Assembly (NCBI GenBank): GCA_023229765.1
Contig: JALNYO010000001.1
Coordinates: forward strand, 62,001-126,000
Source: Syntrophales bacterium
GTDB lineage: Bacteria > Desulfobacterota > Syntrophia > Syntrophales > UBA5619
Direction of reading: 5' to 3'
DNA: 64,000 nucleotides
The position numbers and the translations under genes were made by a program. This document shows positions 47,873 through 57,569 of this stretch, one piece after another. Positions within the stretch are counted from its first letter, which is position 1. Each line of letters begins with the position of its first letter. The notes under the pieces were generated by a model. It searched no databases. It was given only the letters and a program-made list of their open reading frames with translations, and was not told the origin of the DNA.

Positions 47873-50398
47873 ATGCTTGGTCTGGTTCTGAAAAAAATTT
47901 TCGGCAGCAAGAATGAAAGGGAGATAAAGCGGCTTTCGCTTATCCTGGATGAGGTAAACCGCCTCGAACCGTCGATCAAGGCCTTGAGCGATGAGGAGCT
48001 GAAAGCCAAGACTCCCTATTTTAAACAAAAGCTGGAAAGCGGGACGGAGCTCGAAGACATTATGGTCGAGGCTTTTGCCGTCGCGCGCGAGGCTTCCTGG
48101 CGGACGCTCGGCATGCGGCCCTTTGATGTCCAGATTATCGGGGGCCTGACGCTGCACGAGGGGAAGATTGCCGAGATGAAAACCGGCGAGGGAAAGACGC
48201 TGGCGGCGACTCTGCCCATTTACCTGAACGCCTTGACGGGCAAGGGGGTTCACCTGGTTACGGTCAACGACTACCTTGCCCAGCGGGATGCGGCCTGGAT
48301 GGGGCCGATCTACAACTTTCTGGGAATGAACGTGGGCGTAATCGTCCACGGAATGGACGACGCTGAGCGGCGCGCTGCTTATCATGCCGATATCACGTAC
48401 GGAACAAACAATGAGTTCGGCTTCGACTATCTGCGCGACAACATGAAGTTCAACATCGAGGAATTTGTGCAGAGGGATTTTAACTACGCCATTGTTGACG
48501 AGGTGGACAGCATCCTGATCGATGAGGCGAGAACGCCGCTGATCATCTCCGGGCCCTCGGAGGAATCTACCGATAAATATGCGCGGGTAAACGGGATAAT
48601 CCCCAGCCTGCGCAAGGAAAAGGATTATGTCGTTGACGAAAAGAGCCGCACGGTCGTGCTCACGGAAGAGGGGGTGGCCAGCGTCGAGAAGAGTCTCAAG
48701 GTGGAGAATCTCTACGAACCCGGGAATATAGACCTGCTGCACCATGTCAACCAGGCGCTCCGCGCCCACACCCTTTTCAAACGGGATGTTGATTATCTGG
48801 TAAAGGACGGAAAGGTTGTCATAGTCGATGAGTTCACCGGCCGGGTAATGCCGGGCAGGAGATACAGCGATGGACTCCATCAAGCGCTCGAGGCCAAGGA
48901 ACATGTAACTATCGAGCAGGAAAACCAGACCATGGCGTCTATTACCTTTCAGAATTATTTCCGCATGTATGAAAAATTGGCGGGCATGACCGGAACGGCG
49001 GACACCGAGGCGGAAGAGTTCAGCAAGATTTATAATCTGGAGGTTCTTGTCATCCCGACCAATATGCCGATGATCCGCGAGGATTTCTCCGATGTTATAT
49101 ACAAGACGGAAAAAGAGAAGTTTAATGCTGTTATAGAAGAAATAAAGAATCTGCATGAAGCAAAAAGGCCCGTTCTGGTCGGGACAATTTCCATTGAAAA
49201 ATCGGAATTGCTCAGCAAGTACCTCACCCGTACCGGCATCAAGCACCATGTTCTCAACGCGAAGAACCATGAGCGGGAGGCGGAAATCGTCGCTCAGGCC
49301 GGGCAGCCGGGGCAGGTAACCATCTCGACCAATATGGCGGGCAGAGGCACCGACATCAAGCTGGGCGAGGGAGTCGCCGACTTGGGCGGCCTTCACATCC
49401 TGGGGACGGAAAGACACGAAAGCCGCCGGATAGACAATCAGCTCCGGGGACGTTCCGGACGGCAGGGCGACATGGGTTCTTCGCGTTTCTATTTGTCTCT
49501 GGAGGATGATCTGCTCCGGATTTTCGGCGCCGAGAGGATCTCCGGCGTTATGGAGAGGATAGGGATGGAAGAGGGGGAGCCTATCGAACACAAGCTCATT
49601 TCCAGGGCGATCGAAAACGCCCAGAAACGTGTCGAGGGACAGAATTTTGATATCCGTAAGCATTTGCTGGAATATGATGACGTGATGAACCGACAGCGCC
49701 AGGTGATCTACGAGCAGCGCAAAAGGGTGCTCAAGGGCGGGACGCTCCGGGAAGACATCAAGCAGATGATCCGGGAGATCGCCGATGAGATGGCCCCGGT
49801 TTACATCGATGAAAAGCGTCATCCGGAAGAGTGGAATCTGGGAGGATTCGACGACGAAATCTTCCACCGTTTCGGGCTGAAGCTTAATTTGGCGGAAACC
49901 GGCAGAGAAGCGGGGCCGGAGGCGCTGCAGGGGATGCTCGTTACGGCTCTCGAAGAACATCTGAAAAAAAAGGAGAACGATTTCGGTGAGTCCCTGATGG
50001 ATTATCTGATGCGGGTGATCATGCTGCAGGCGATTGATTCCCAGTGGAAGGATCATCTGCTGGCGATGGACCACCTGAAAGAGGGGATAGGGCTCAGGGG
50101 CTACGGCCAGAAGGATCCGGTGCGGGAGTATCAGAAAGAGGGATACGACATGTTCATGGAGATGATCGGCCGGATCAAGTATGAAAGTGTCGAGAAGCTC
50201 TGCCTGGTGCAGGTCCGTCGCGAGGAAGAGGTAGAGCGGATTGAGGAAAAACAGCGCCGGACCTACAGGCTTTCCCGGGGCGAGGATGAAGCGCAGGCCG
50301 CCACTCCCATCAAAAGAAGCAAGCCGAAAATCGGGCGCAATGACCCGTGTCCATGTGGAAGCGGCAAAAAATACAAGAATTGCTGTGGCAGGGGCTGA
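47873..50398 (+). CDS. secA: Protein translocase ATPase SecA
   Basis: 841 residues. The motor drives preproteins through SecYEG. Walker A MKTGEGKT sits near 102-109, then VNDYLAQRDA, DEVDSILIDEARTPLIISG, STNMAGRGTDIKLG and the C-terminal zinc site NDPCPCGSGKKYKNCCG that binds SecB or ribosomes. Single complete copy. Read divergently from the EF-G2 gene. A 925-codon open frame on the opposite strand is a shadow. Confidence 0.97.
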   Translation: MLGLVLKKIFGSKNEREIKRLSLILDEVNRLEPSIKALSDEELKAKTPYFKQKLESGTELEDIMVEAFAVAREASWRTLGMRPFDVQIIGGLTLHEGKIAEMKTGEGKTLAATLPIYLNALTGKGVHLVTVNDYLAQRDAAWMGPIYNFLGMNVGVIVHGMDDAERRAAYHADITYGTNNEFGFDYLRDNMKFNIEEFVQRDFNYAIVDEVDSILIDEARTPLIISGPSEESTDKYARVNGIIPSLRKEKDYVVDEKSRTVVLTEEGVASVEKSLKVENLYEPGNIDLLHHVNQALRAHTLFKRDVDYLVKDGKVVIVDEFTGRVMPGRRYSDGLHQALEAKEHVTIEQENQTMASITFQNYFRMYEKLAGMTGTADTEAEEFSKIYNLEVLVIPTNMPMIREDFSDVIYKTEKEKFNAVIEEIKNLHEAKRPVLVGTISIEKSELLSKYLTRTGIKHHVLNAKNHEREAEIVAQAGQPGQVTISTNMAGRGTDIKLGEGVADLGGLHILGTERHESRRIDNQLRGRSGRQGDMGSSRFYLSLEDDLLRIFGAERISGVMERIGMEEGEPIEHKLISRAIENAQKRVEGQNFDIRKHLLEYDDVMNRQRQVIYEQRKRVLKGGTLREDIKQMIREIADEMAPVYIDEKRHPEEWNLGGFDDEIFHRFGLKLNLAETGREAGPEALQGMLVTALEEHLKKKENDFGESLMDYLMRVIMLQAIDSQWKDHLLAMDHLKEGIGLRGYGQKDPVREYQKEGYDMFMEMIGRIKYESVEKLCLVQVRREEEVERIEEKQRRTYRLSRGEDEAQAATPIKRSKPKIGRNDPCPCGSGKKYKNCCGRG

Positions 50399-50450
50399 AG
50401 AGGCTCTGGCGCCGGCAGCGTTACGGCAGATGGTTGGTGACGAGGTTGTT

Positions 50451-51647
50451 ATGAAAAAGGTGCAAGAATGCAAGGTTCCGGGATTTCTTGCCAATGGAAT
50501 CCCGGTTGGCATCAAGGAAAACGGCGAGCGGGATTTGTCGCTGATTTTTTCGCGGCAACCGGCAACGACGTCCGCGGTTTTTACGACGAACTGTTTCAAG
50601 GCTGCCCCGGTGCAAGTCGATATGGAGAGAATCCGCTCCGGGAAGATTCAGGCGATCGTCATCAACAGCGGTGTCGCCAATGCCGCAACGGGCAAAGAGG
50701 GCATAGACGATGCGCTGGCCGTTTCCCGGGCTCTCGCCGCAGAACTTGCCATTGATGAAGAAAAGATTTTTGTTGCCTCCACCGGCGTCATTGGACGCCG
50801 CTTGCCCGTAGGGAAGATCGTGGGCGGAATTAAGGACTTGGTGGCCGGTCTTAATGAAAATGGCATTGCGGACGCGGAGGCGGGAATCATGACGACAGAC
50901 CGGTTTCCCAAAATTGCCTTTCGCCGCGGCACGATAGGAGGGTGTGAGATTTCCCTCTGCGGGATAGCCAAAGGGGCCGGGATGATCCAGCCCAATATGG
51001 CGACGATGCTGGCCTTTGTCATGACCGATGCGGCAATAGAAAAGGACGCACTTGATGCCCTGTTTCACCGCGCAGCAGCAGGCACTTTTAACGCTGTGAC
51101 GGTTGACGGCTGTATGAGCACCAATGACACCGCCGTCATTATGGCCAATGGAGTGGCGGGCAACAGGCCCTTCAAAAAGGGGTTGCACTCGGCCGCGCTC
51201 TTCGGGGAGATGCTTGCGGATTTGATGCTGGAGCTTGCCAAAGGTTTGGTACGGGATGGCGAGGGCGCCACAAAGATGATTGAGATAAAAGTAACCGAGG
51301 CGCTTACGCAGAAAGATGCCGAGAAGGTCGCCTACGCCATTGCCAATTCCAATCTGGTGAAGACGGCATTTTTTGGAGAGGACCCAAACTGGGGGCGGAT
51401 TATCTCCGCGGCGGGAGCGGTTGGCGTAGATTTGCCCGTTGAGCAGGTGAAGTTGTTCCTGGAGGATGTCCCACTTTTTGCAGAAGGCACAGGAGTGTCA
51501 GGAAGGGAAGATGAAATAGCGGAAATCATGAAAAGGCCGGAAATAAAAATCGGTATCTCGCTGGGGATGGGCAAAAAATCGTGGCGGGTTTGCACATCCG
51601 ATCTTTCCTTCGACTACGTAAAAATCAACGCGCATTACCATACTTAA
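50451..51647 (+). CDS. argJ: Bifunctional ornithine acetyltransferase / N-acetylglutamate synthase
   Basis: 398 residues. ArgJ recycles the acetyl group from N-acetylornithine to glutamate in arginine synthesis. The self-cleavage region is IQPNMATMLAF, where Thr of ATM becomes the new N-terminal nucleophile; VDGCMSTNDTAVIMANG and GEDPNWGRI follow. Start ATG at 50451, with GAGG 5 bases before. The open frame extends into the end of secA, but those codons are not ArgJ-like. Whether it also makes N-acetylglutamate from acetyl-CoA is not visible. Confidence 0.95.
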   Translation: MKKVQECKVPGFLANGIPVGIKENGERDLSLIFSRQPATTSAVFTTNCFKAAPVQVDMERIRSGKIQAIVINSGVANAATGKEGIDDALAVSRALAAELAIDEEKIFVASTGVIGRRLPVGKIVGGIKDLVAGLNENGIADAEAGIMTTDRFPKIAFRRGTIGGCEISLCGIAKGAGMIQPNMATMLAFVMTDAAIEKDALDALFHRAAAGTFNAVTVDGCMSTNDTAVIMANGVAGNRPFKKGLHSAALFGEMLADLMLELAKGLVRDGEGATKMIEIKVTEALTQKDAEKVAYAIANSNLVKTAFFGEDPNWGRIISAAGAVGVDLPVEQVKLFLEDVPLFAEGTGVSGREDEIAEIMKRPEIKIGISLGMGKKSWRVCTSDLSFDYVKINAHYHT

Positions 51648-51833
51648 CTGCAAGCGGTCATCTGTCAGACGAAAGCCGACAGCTTATTTCACCTTGCTTA
51701 TTTTTAATCTTTATGTTATCAGCCGCGCAAATTCGCACACCCCCGGATTGTCGGGCGTTGCCTTTATTAAAGTAAAGGTTCCCGCCAAGATGATGGTGGT
51801 GGAGGGAAAAAACAAATTGAGGAGGATTTTACA

Positions 51834-52676
51834 GTGGCGAGTATTTCAATGAAGTTGTTGCTTGAGGCGGGGGTTCATTTCGGTCATCAGACCAACAAAT
51901 GGAATCCCAAAATGAAAACGTACATTTTCGGCGCGAGAAACGGGATCTACATCATTGATCTGCAGCAGACGGTCGGGCTTTTTCAGACGGCGTACAAGTT
52001 TGTTGTGGAGACTGTTGCCGAAGGTGGGGAGCTGCTCTTTGTCGGCACCAAAAAGCAGGCGCAGGAATCGATCCAGGATGAAGCCGCGAGGTGCGAGATG
52101 CCATGCGTCAATCAGCGCTGGCTGGGCGGCATGCTGACCAATTTTGTAACGATCAAAAAGAGCATTGATCGTTTGAACGAACTTGATCAGATGTTCGAGG
52201 ATGACAGCATCAAGGCTTTTCCAAAAAAGGAAATCCTCGGCATGCAAAAGGACAGGGATAAGCTGATCAAGGTTTTAGGCGGGATCAGGAAGCTGAAAAA
52301 ATTGCCCAAATGCCTGTTTATTGTTGATCCCAAGCGGGAGGATATCGCCGTGACCGAGGCGAGAAAACTGAAGATACCGATTGTGGCGATGGTCGATACC
52401 AACTGCGATCCTGATCTGATCGATTACATAATCCCCGGGAACGACGATGCGATAAGGGCGATTAAACTGTTTTCCGCCAAGATGGCCGATGCCGTCATAG
52501 AAGGCAAAAAACGTTTTGAGGAGCGGCTGCAGGCCCAAAGCGACAAGGAAAGGGTCGCGGCGGATGGACCTATAGTCACTTACATAAAAGATGAGAACGA
52601 TGTTCCTGAAACAGTGGAAAGCAAGGGTTTGGAGGCGCAGGAAAAGGGCGCCGGGGACCTGGAAGCCGCCCGGTAA
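51834..52676 (+). CDS. rpsB: 30S ribosomal protein S2
   Basis: 280 residues; the core S2 fold starts ISMKLLLEAGVHFGHQTNKW, with RWLGGMLTNFVTIKKSI and PIVAMVDTNCDPDLIDYIIP. The C-terminal 45 residues are an acidic extension. The GTG start has GAGGAGG 9 bases upstream. First gene of rpsB-tsf-pyrH-frr. The gap to tsf contains inverted heptamer arrays. Confidence 0.97.
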   Translation: MASISMKLLLEAGVHFGHQTNKWNPKMKTYIFGARNGIYIIDLQQTVGLFQTAYKFVVETVAEGGELLFVGTKKQAQESIQDEAARCEMPCVNQRWLGGMLTNFVTIKKSIDRLNELDQMFEDDSIKAFPKKEILGMQKDRDKLIKVLGGIRKLKKLPKCLFIVDPKREDIAVTEARKLKIPIVAMVDTNCDPDLIDYIIPGNDDAIRAIKLFSAKMADAVIEGKKRFEERLQAQSDKERVAADGPIVTYIKDENDVPETVESKGLEAQEKGAGDLEAAR

Positions 52677-52681
52677 ATAGT

Positions 52682-52709
52682 TAACGGTTGACGGTTAACA
52701 GTTGACGGT
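52682..52709. repeat. Heptamer array 3L (4 units)
   Basis: TAACGGT, TGACGGT, TAACAGT, TGACGGT in phase, directly after the rpsB stop. Inverted relative to 52746-52794. Confidence 0.85.
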
Positions 52710-52745
52710 TAACCGCCGGCAAATATTGAGGTCTTCAATTCAATG

Positions 52746-52794
52746 CAAACCGGAACCCGGAAACCGTCAACCGGAAACCGTAAACCGTCAACCG
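52746..52794. repeat. Heptamer array 3R (7 units)
   Basis: CAAACCG, GAACCCG, GAAACCG, TCAACCG, GAAACCG, TAAACCG, TCAACCG. It ends six bases before the tsf ribosome-binding site. With 52682-52709 it can form a stem around 36 bases, which could affect rpsB-tsf mRNA. Confidence 0.85.
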
Positions 52795-52811
52795 TAAGCA
52801 AGGAGGATAAA

Positions 52812-53411
52812 GTGGAAATAACATCAGCGATGGTGAAGGAACTCCGGGTAAAGACAGGCGCCGGGATGATGGATTGCAAACAGGCGTTGACTGCGGAGAA
52901 TGGAGATTTTGAAAAGGCCATTGATTTTCTTCGTAAAAAAGGGATGTCTGCCGCAACGAAGCGTTCTTCCAAGGCGGCGAAGGATGGAATGGTAGCCTCG
53001 TACATCCACATGGGGGGCAAGATAGGGGTTATGGTGGAACTTAACTGCGAGACAGACTTTGTCGCGAAGACCGATGACTTCCAAACCTTGGCGAGGGACA
53101 TTGCAATGCACATCGCGGCTTCCAATCCCCGCTACATACGCTCGGAGGAGATACCCGCGGAGGCATTGGAACGGGAAAAGGATATTTACCGCAGCCAGCT
53201 TGCCGCAGAGAAAAAGCCCGAGAAAATGTGGGAAAAAATCATGGAGGGCAAACTGAAAAAGTACTATGAAGAGGTTTGCCTGCTCAATCAGAAGTTCATA
53301 AAGAATACCGATGTTTCGGTTGAAACCCTGGTCAACAACATGATTGCCAAGACCGGAGAAAATATTGTGATCCGAAGATTTTCAAGGTTCCAGTTAGGTG
53401 AAGAACTGTAA
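52812..53411 (+). CDS. tsf: Elongation factor Ts
   Basis: 199 residues; the nucleotide-exchange factor for EF-Tu. N-terminal UBA-like domain VKELRVKTGAGMMDCKQAL, then MVELNCETDFVAKTDDF and QLAAEKKPEKMWEKIMEGKL. This is the short, single-core form without the second subdomain of E. coli Ts. The GTG at 52812 follows AGGAGG; in-frame codons upstream are translated heptamer repeats. Confidence 0.96.
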   Translation: MEITSAMVKELRVKTGAGMMDCKQALTAENGDFEKAIDFLRKKGMSAATKRSSKAAKDGMVASYIHMGGKIGVMVELNCETDFVAKTDDFQTLARDIAMHIAASNPRYIRSEEIPAEALEREKDIYRSQLAAEKKPEKMWEKIMEGKLKKYYEEVCLLNQKFIKNTDVSVETLVNNMIAKTGENIVIRRFSRFQLGEEL

Positions 53412-53421
53412 TAGGAAGACT

Positions 53422-54138
53422 ATGGAACAGGCTGTTTACAAAAGGGTTTTGCTTAAACTGAGCGGCGAGACCTTCATGGGTAAGCTTTCCGCCGGCATAG
53501 ACCCTGGTGTTGTTGACGCCCTGGCCGCTGAAATACGAGATGTTGTGGCCCTTGGCGTGCAGTTGGGCATTGTCATTGGGGGCGGCAACATTTTTCGCGG
53601 CATGTCGGAAAGCGCCAAGGGGCTGGACAGAACCACGGCGGACTATATGGGGATGCTTGCCACCGTTATCAACGGCCTCGCCCTGCAAAGCGCCCTCGAA
53701 CATGCGGACGTCATTACCCGCGTGCAGACGGCCATTGAGATGAGGGCCGTCGCCGAACCGTTCATCCAGAGACGCGCCATGCGTCATCTCGAAAAGGGGC
53801 GGGTGGTCATTTTTGCCGCCGGGACCGGAAACCCCTATTTCACGACCGACACGGCGGCGGTGCTGCGGGCGGTGGAAATAAAGGCTGATATCATCATGAA
53901 GGCCACGAAGGTAGATGGCATTTATGACTGCGATCCGGTAAAAAACCCGGACGCGGTCATGTATAAGAAAATAAGCTATACCGATGTGTTGACAAAAGAT
54001 CTTAAAGTAATGGATGCAACCGCCATCTCCCTTTGCCGGGCCAACAAATTGCCGCTGAATGTTTTCAACCTGCAGAAACCAGGCAACATCAAAAAAGTGA
54101 TCTGTGGTCAGACGGTGGGCACAATTGTCGGAGGTTAG
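53422..54138 (+). CDS. pyrH: UMP kinase
   Basis: 238 residues; amino-acid-kinase fold that phosphorylates UMP. KRVLLKLSGETFMG at the N-terminus, GGGNIFRG near residue 54, AGTGNPYFTTDTAAVLRA near residue 136 and KATKVDGIYDCDP are the hexameric UMPK motifs. ATG at 53422 lies 10 bases after the tsf stop. Confidence 0.96.
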   Translation: MEQAVYKRVLLKLSGETFMGKLSAGIDPGVVDALAAEIRDVVALGVQLGIVIGGGNIFRGMSESAKGLDRTTADYMGMLATVINGLALQSALEHADVITRVQTAIEMRAVAEPFIQRRAMRHLEKGRVVIFAAGTGNPYFTTDTAAVLRAVEIKADIIMKATKVDGIYDCDPVKNPDAVMYKKISYTDVLTKDLKVMDATAISLCRANKLPLNVFNLQKPGNIKKVICGQTVGTIVGG

Positions 54139-54142
54139 GGCT

Positions 54143-54700
54143 ATGAAAGAAGAAATTTTTGGGGAACTTCACGAAAATATGGGCAAGATGATCCAGTCTT
54201 TGGAGAAGTCCTTCAGCAAGGTAAGGACGGGCAGGGCGTCATTGTCGCTGCTGGATGGAATTCGCGTTGAATACTACGGCACGGTGACGCCTCTTAATCA
54301 GTTGGCTTCTCTTTCCACGCCGGAAAGCCGGATGATCCTTATTTCTCCCTGGGACAGTTCCGTTCTGGGAGCCATAGAAAAGGCGATTCAAAAATCGGAT
54401 TTGGGGCTGATGCCGAGCAATGACGGCAAGCTTATCCGTCTGGCGATTCCTGTCCTGACCGAGGAGAGACGCAAGGAGCTGGTCAAGGTTGTCCGCAAGG
54501 CGGCAGAGGAGTGCAAGATCAAGCAGCGCAACTTGCGGCGGGATGCCAATGAGGAGATTAAAAAGCTGAAAAAAGACAGCGCCATCTCAGAAGACGAGCA
54601 ATTTGCCATCCAGGAGGAAGTGCAGAAGATTACCGATGGCTACATAGCGCAAACAGACAAGCTCCTGGCCGTAAAAGAAAAAGAGATCATGGAGATATAG
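54143..54700 (+). CDS. frr: Ribosome recycling factor
   Basis: 185 residues. Splits post-termination ribosomes with EF-G. SFSKVRTGRASLSLLDGIRV, TPLNQLASLSTPE and VRKAAEECKIKQRNLRRDAN are family-typical. GGAGG lies before the ATG at 54143, 4 bases after pyrH. Last gene before the terminator. Confidence 0.96.
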   Translation: MKEEIFGELHENMGKMIQSLEKSFSKVRTGRASLSLLDGIRVEYYGTVTPLNQLASLSTPESRMILISPWDSSVLGAIEKAIQKSDLGLMPSNDGKLIRLAIPVLTEERRKELVKVVRKAAEECKIKQRNLRRDANEEIKKLKKDSAISEDEQFAIQEEVQKITDGYIAQTDKLLAVKEKEIMEI

Positions 54701-54726
54701 GCTGATTCTTCAGTAAAACCTTTACT

Positions 54727-54755
54727 GGGGAGCCTGCCGGCTCCCCGTTTTATTT
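54727..54755 (+). terminator. Terminator of rpsB-tsf-pyrH-frr
   Basis: GGGGAGCC - TGCC - GGCTCCCC, a perfect 8-bp stem followed by GTTTTATTT. Confidence 0.9.
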
Positions 54756-54826
54756 GGCGACATATAGACAAACAGGGTTGAATTAAAAAGTTCAATTCTG
54801 TTTTGACAATTAGCATCAGGTGGATA

Positions 54827-55564
54827 ATGAGCAGTATTGATTCGGGGAAGCTGCCGCAGCATATCGCGATTATCATGGACGGAAATGGTCGCTGGGCGAA
54901 AAGCCACGCGCTGGGAAGGGTTCTGGGGCACCGAAAAGGGGCCGAGTCCGTCCGTGTCGCGGTGAAGACCTGCCGCCGGATTGGGATCAAATTCCTGACG
55001 CTGTACGCATTTTCCATGGAAAACTGGTTTCGTCCGCAAGAGGAGGTTAGTGCCCTGATGAAGCTCCTTGAGGAGTATCTGGAGGGCGAAGCCGAGGAGA
55101 TGATGGAGCAGGATATTCGTCTCATGGCGATTGGCCGCATCGATTCCCTCGATAAAGGGGTTCTCGAAAAACTCCGGGAGACAATGGAGAAAACCGCCGG
55201 AAACGGCGGGATGGTCCTTAATCTGGCGTTGAGTTACGGCGGCCGTGAAGAAATTGCAATGGCGGCAAGAAGAATGCTTAATGAAGGTCTGGCGGGGAAG
55301 TTCAGGCCGGAGGAGGTAACCGAGCAGCTCTTCCAACGTTATCTCTATACAAGTGAGCTTCCTGATCCTGACCTGCTGATTCGCACCGGGGGAGAGCATC
55401 GCATCAGCAACTTTCTGCTGTTTCAGGCGGCATACACGGAGTTCTATTTTTCCAATGTTCTGTGGCCCGATTTTCGCGAGCCGGAACTGCTGGAGGCCAT
55501 TGCCGAATTCCAGAAAAGGGAACGGCGTTTTGGCCGTATAAGCGAGCAGTTAGAGAAACGGTGA
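54827..55564 (+). CDS. uppS: Undecaprenyl diphosphate synthase
   Basis: 245 residues; cis-prenyltransferase that makes the C55 lipid carrier for peptidoglycan and O-antigen. IAIIMDGNGRWAKSHAL holds the catalytic Asp, followed by GHRKGAESVRV, YAFSMENWFRPQEEV and LLIRTGGEHRISNFLLFQ. ATG at 54827 is preceded by AGGTGG. First of a coupled set uppS-cdsA-dxr-rseP-tsaB. Confidence 0.96.
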   Translation: MSSIDSGKLPQHIAIIMDGNGRWAKSHALGRVLGHRKGAESVRVAVKTCRRIGIKFLTLYAFSMENWFRPQEEVSALMKLLEEYLEGEAEEMMEQDIRLMAIGRIDSLDKGVLEKLRETMEKTAGNGGMVLNLALSYGGREEIAMAARRMLNEGLAGKFRPEEVTEQLFQRYLYTSELPDPDLLIRTGGEHRISNFLLFQAAYTEFYFSNVLWPDFREPELLEAIAEFQKRERRFGRISEQLEKR

Positions 55565-56412
55565 TGGCGGAAAAACTGCCGCTGATAACCGATAAAAAGG
55601 GAAATATGTTGTCACACGCCAAAAGATGGATAACCGCCCTGATTGCCGTTCCGGTTCTGTTCTGGACGATTGCCTGGGGCGGGATGACTGCCTTTGCCGT
55701 TTTAATTATAGCCGCCGCGCTTGCGGGGATGTTTGAATACAACCGGATGGCTTTCAGTCGCGGGTTTTCTGTCGAAAAGATCGTTACAACCGCCTGTGCC
55801 CTGTTATTTCCGCTGGCAGCCTGGGGGGGGGACAGGGAACTGCTTTTGGCTCTTGCCGCCCTTTCGGTCATAGCTGTGTTTGTTTTAAACCTGCTTCAGA
55901 CTAAAAAGGGCAGGCTGGAGATGAATTGCCCCGCCCGCGCCGTTCTGGGAATAATGTACATTCCCCTGTTGCTTTCGCACTTGCTTTTGATCCGCGCGCT
56001 GCCTGCCGGCGAATTATGGGTTTTTTATGTCCTCGTTGTTGCCTTTGCCGGTGACGTTGCCGCCTATTATGTCGGGCGATCGCTCGGAAAACGAAAGCTC
56101 CTTATCGAGGTTAGCCCCGGCAAGACCGTTGCCGGTACCGTTGGCCTGATTGTCGGCAGCACTATCGGCAGCATTGTTTTTATGAAATATTTTTTCCCCT
56201 CTCTGTCGCTCTGGCATGCGGTCTTTCTTGGTTTGACCGGTGGAGTGATCGGCCAACTGGGGGATCTTACCGAATCAGCCTTGAAACGCGAGGCCGGGAT
56301 CAAGGATTCGAGCGCCCTGCTTCCCGGGCACGGAGGGATTCTCGATCGTCTGGATTGCCTGCTGTTCATTGCCCCGTTCGTATTTTATTACAAGGAGTTC
56401 ATTATAAAGTGA
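55564..56412 (+). CDS. cdsA: Phosphatidate cytidylyltransferase
   Basis: 282 residues with about seven membrane helices; makes CDP-diacylglycerol from phosphatidate and CTP. The CdsA signature is near the end: GQLGDLTESALKREAGIKDS followed by PGHGGILDRLD. ATG at 55564 overlaps the uppS stop; a second Met 15 codons later (MLSHAKRW) is possible. Feeds pssA and psd about 4 kb downstream. Confidence 0.95.
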   Translation: MAEKLPLITDKKGNMLSHAKRWITALIAVPVLFWTIAWGGMTAFAVLIIAAALAGMFEYNRMAFSRGFSVEKIVTTACALLFPLAAWGGDRELLLALAALSVIAVFVLNLLQTKKGRLEMNCPARAVLGIMYIPLLLSHLLLIRALPAGELWVFYVLVVAFAGDVAAYYVGRSLGKRKLLIEVSPGKTVAGTVGLIVGSTIGSIVFMKYFFPSLSLWHAVFLGLTGGVIGQLGDLTESALKREAGIKDSSALLPGHGGILDRLDCLLFIAPFVFYYKEFIIK

Positions 56413-57569
56413 AGAATATTTCGCTTCTCGGCGCTACGGGCTCGATCGGGGTGAGCACGCTGGATGTGGTCGCTTCCCATCCGGCGGAGTTTGCAGTTTC
56501 GGCCTTGGCGGGGGGGCGCAATATCAATTTGCTGAAGGAGCAGATCGAACGCTTCCGGCCGCGGTTGGCGGTAGTTATTGACGAAGAACATGCGGTGGAA
56601 TTAAAAAACATTTTAAATAATTCCCGCACTGCCATTTTATCAGGGGTGGAAGGCTACCGTGAGGCAGCGTCTTTTTCGGAGGCAGATATCGTTGTCTCCG
56701 CGATTGTCGGCGCTGCCGGTCTAATCCCCACGCTGGACGCAATTGACGCCGGTAAGGATGTCGCTTTGGCCAACAAGGAAACGCTGGTTATGGCGGGGGG
56801 GCTTGTACTGGGCAAGGCTGCTGTCAAGGGGGTCAGAATTATCCCGGTTGACAGCGAACACAGCGCCATTTTTCAGTGTCTGCAGGGAAACGATCCCCGC
56901 TCGGTGCGGCGGATAATCCTGACGGCGTCGGGGGGGCCATTCCTCCACGCAACCCGGAAAGAGCTGGAAGCCGTCACCCCATGGCAGGCGCTGAAGCATC
57001 CCAACTGGAAGATGGGGAGGAAGATCTCCATCGATTCGGCGACGATGATGAACAAGGGGCTCGAGGTCATCGAGGCAAGCTGGCTCTTCGGGCTTGCGGC
57101 AACGAAAATCGACGTGCTGGTTCACCCGCAAAGCATCGTCCATTCGCTGGTTGAATATTGCGATGGAAGCGTGATTGCCCAGTTGGGGATTCCGGATATG
57201 AGGATCCCGATTGCGTACGCCCTGTCCTATCCGCAGCGTCTGAACCGGTACGGAGGCCGTCTTGACCTTGCCGCGGCCGGCGGGCTCACCTTTTTAAAGC
57301 CCGATTTCGAGCGATTCCCGGCGCTTGGGCTTTCTTTCCGGGCGGCAGAAGCCGGAGGGACGCTGCCGGCCGTTCTCAACGCGGCCAATGAGATTGCGGT
57401 AACGGCTTTTCTGGAAGAGCAGGTCGGCTTTTATGGTATAAGTCGTGTTGTGGAAATGGTTCTTGCCAGGCATGAGCGGAAGGAGGAACCGTCCTTGGCG
57501 GAGATTCTGGAAGCTGACCGGTGGGCCAGAGTTGAGGCCTTAAATATTATTAAAGGAATGACAAAGTGA
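56409..57569 (+). CDS. dxr: 1-deoxy-D-xylulose 5-phosphate reductoisomerase
   Basis: 386 residues; first committed step of the MEP isoprenoid pathway. NADPH site LLGATGSIGVSTLDVV, then ANKETLVMAG, VDSEHSAIFQCL and GRKISIDSATMMNKGLEVIE. GTG at 56409 overlaps the cdsA stop (GTGA). Its product feeds UppS. Confidence 0.97.
   Translation: MKNISLLGATGSIGVSTLDVVASHPAEFAVSALAGGRNINLLKEQIERFRPRLAVVIDEEHAVELKNILNNSRTAILSGVEGYREAASFSEADIVVSAIVGAAGLIPTLDAIDAGKDVALANKETLVMAGGLVLGKAAVKGVRIIPVDSEHSAIFQCLQGNDPRSVRRIILTASGGPFLHATRKELEAVTPWQALKHPNWKMGRKISIDSATMMNKGLEVIEASWLFGLAATKIDVLVHPQSIVHSLVEYCDGSVIAQLGIPDMRIPIAYALSYPQRLNRYGGRLDLAAAGGLTFLKPDFERFPALGLSFRAAEAGGTLPAVLNAANEIAVTAFLEEQVGFYGISRVVEMVLARHERKEEPSLAEILEADRWARVEALNIIKGMTK

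Noticed and set aside
47822..50599. 925-codon open frame on the minus strand
   Set aside because: It lies entirely opposite secA, which has all SecA motifs; the reverse frame has low-complexity proline/histidine-rich content and no ribosome site. A shadow of biased third positions.
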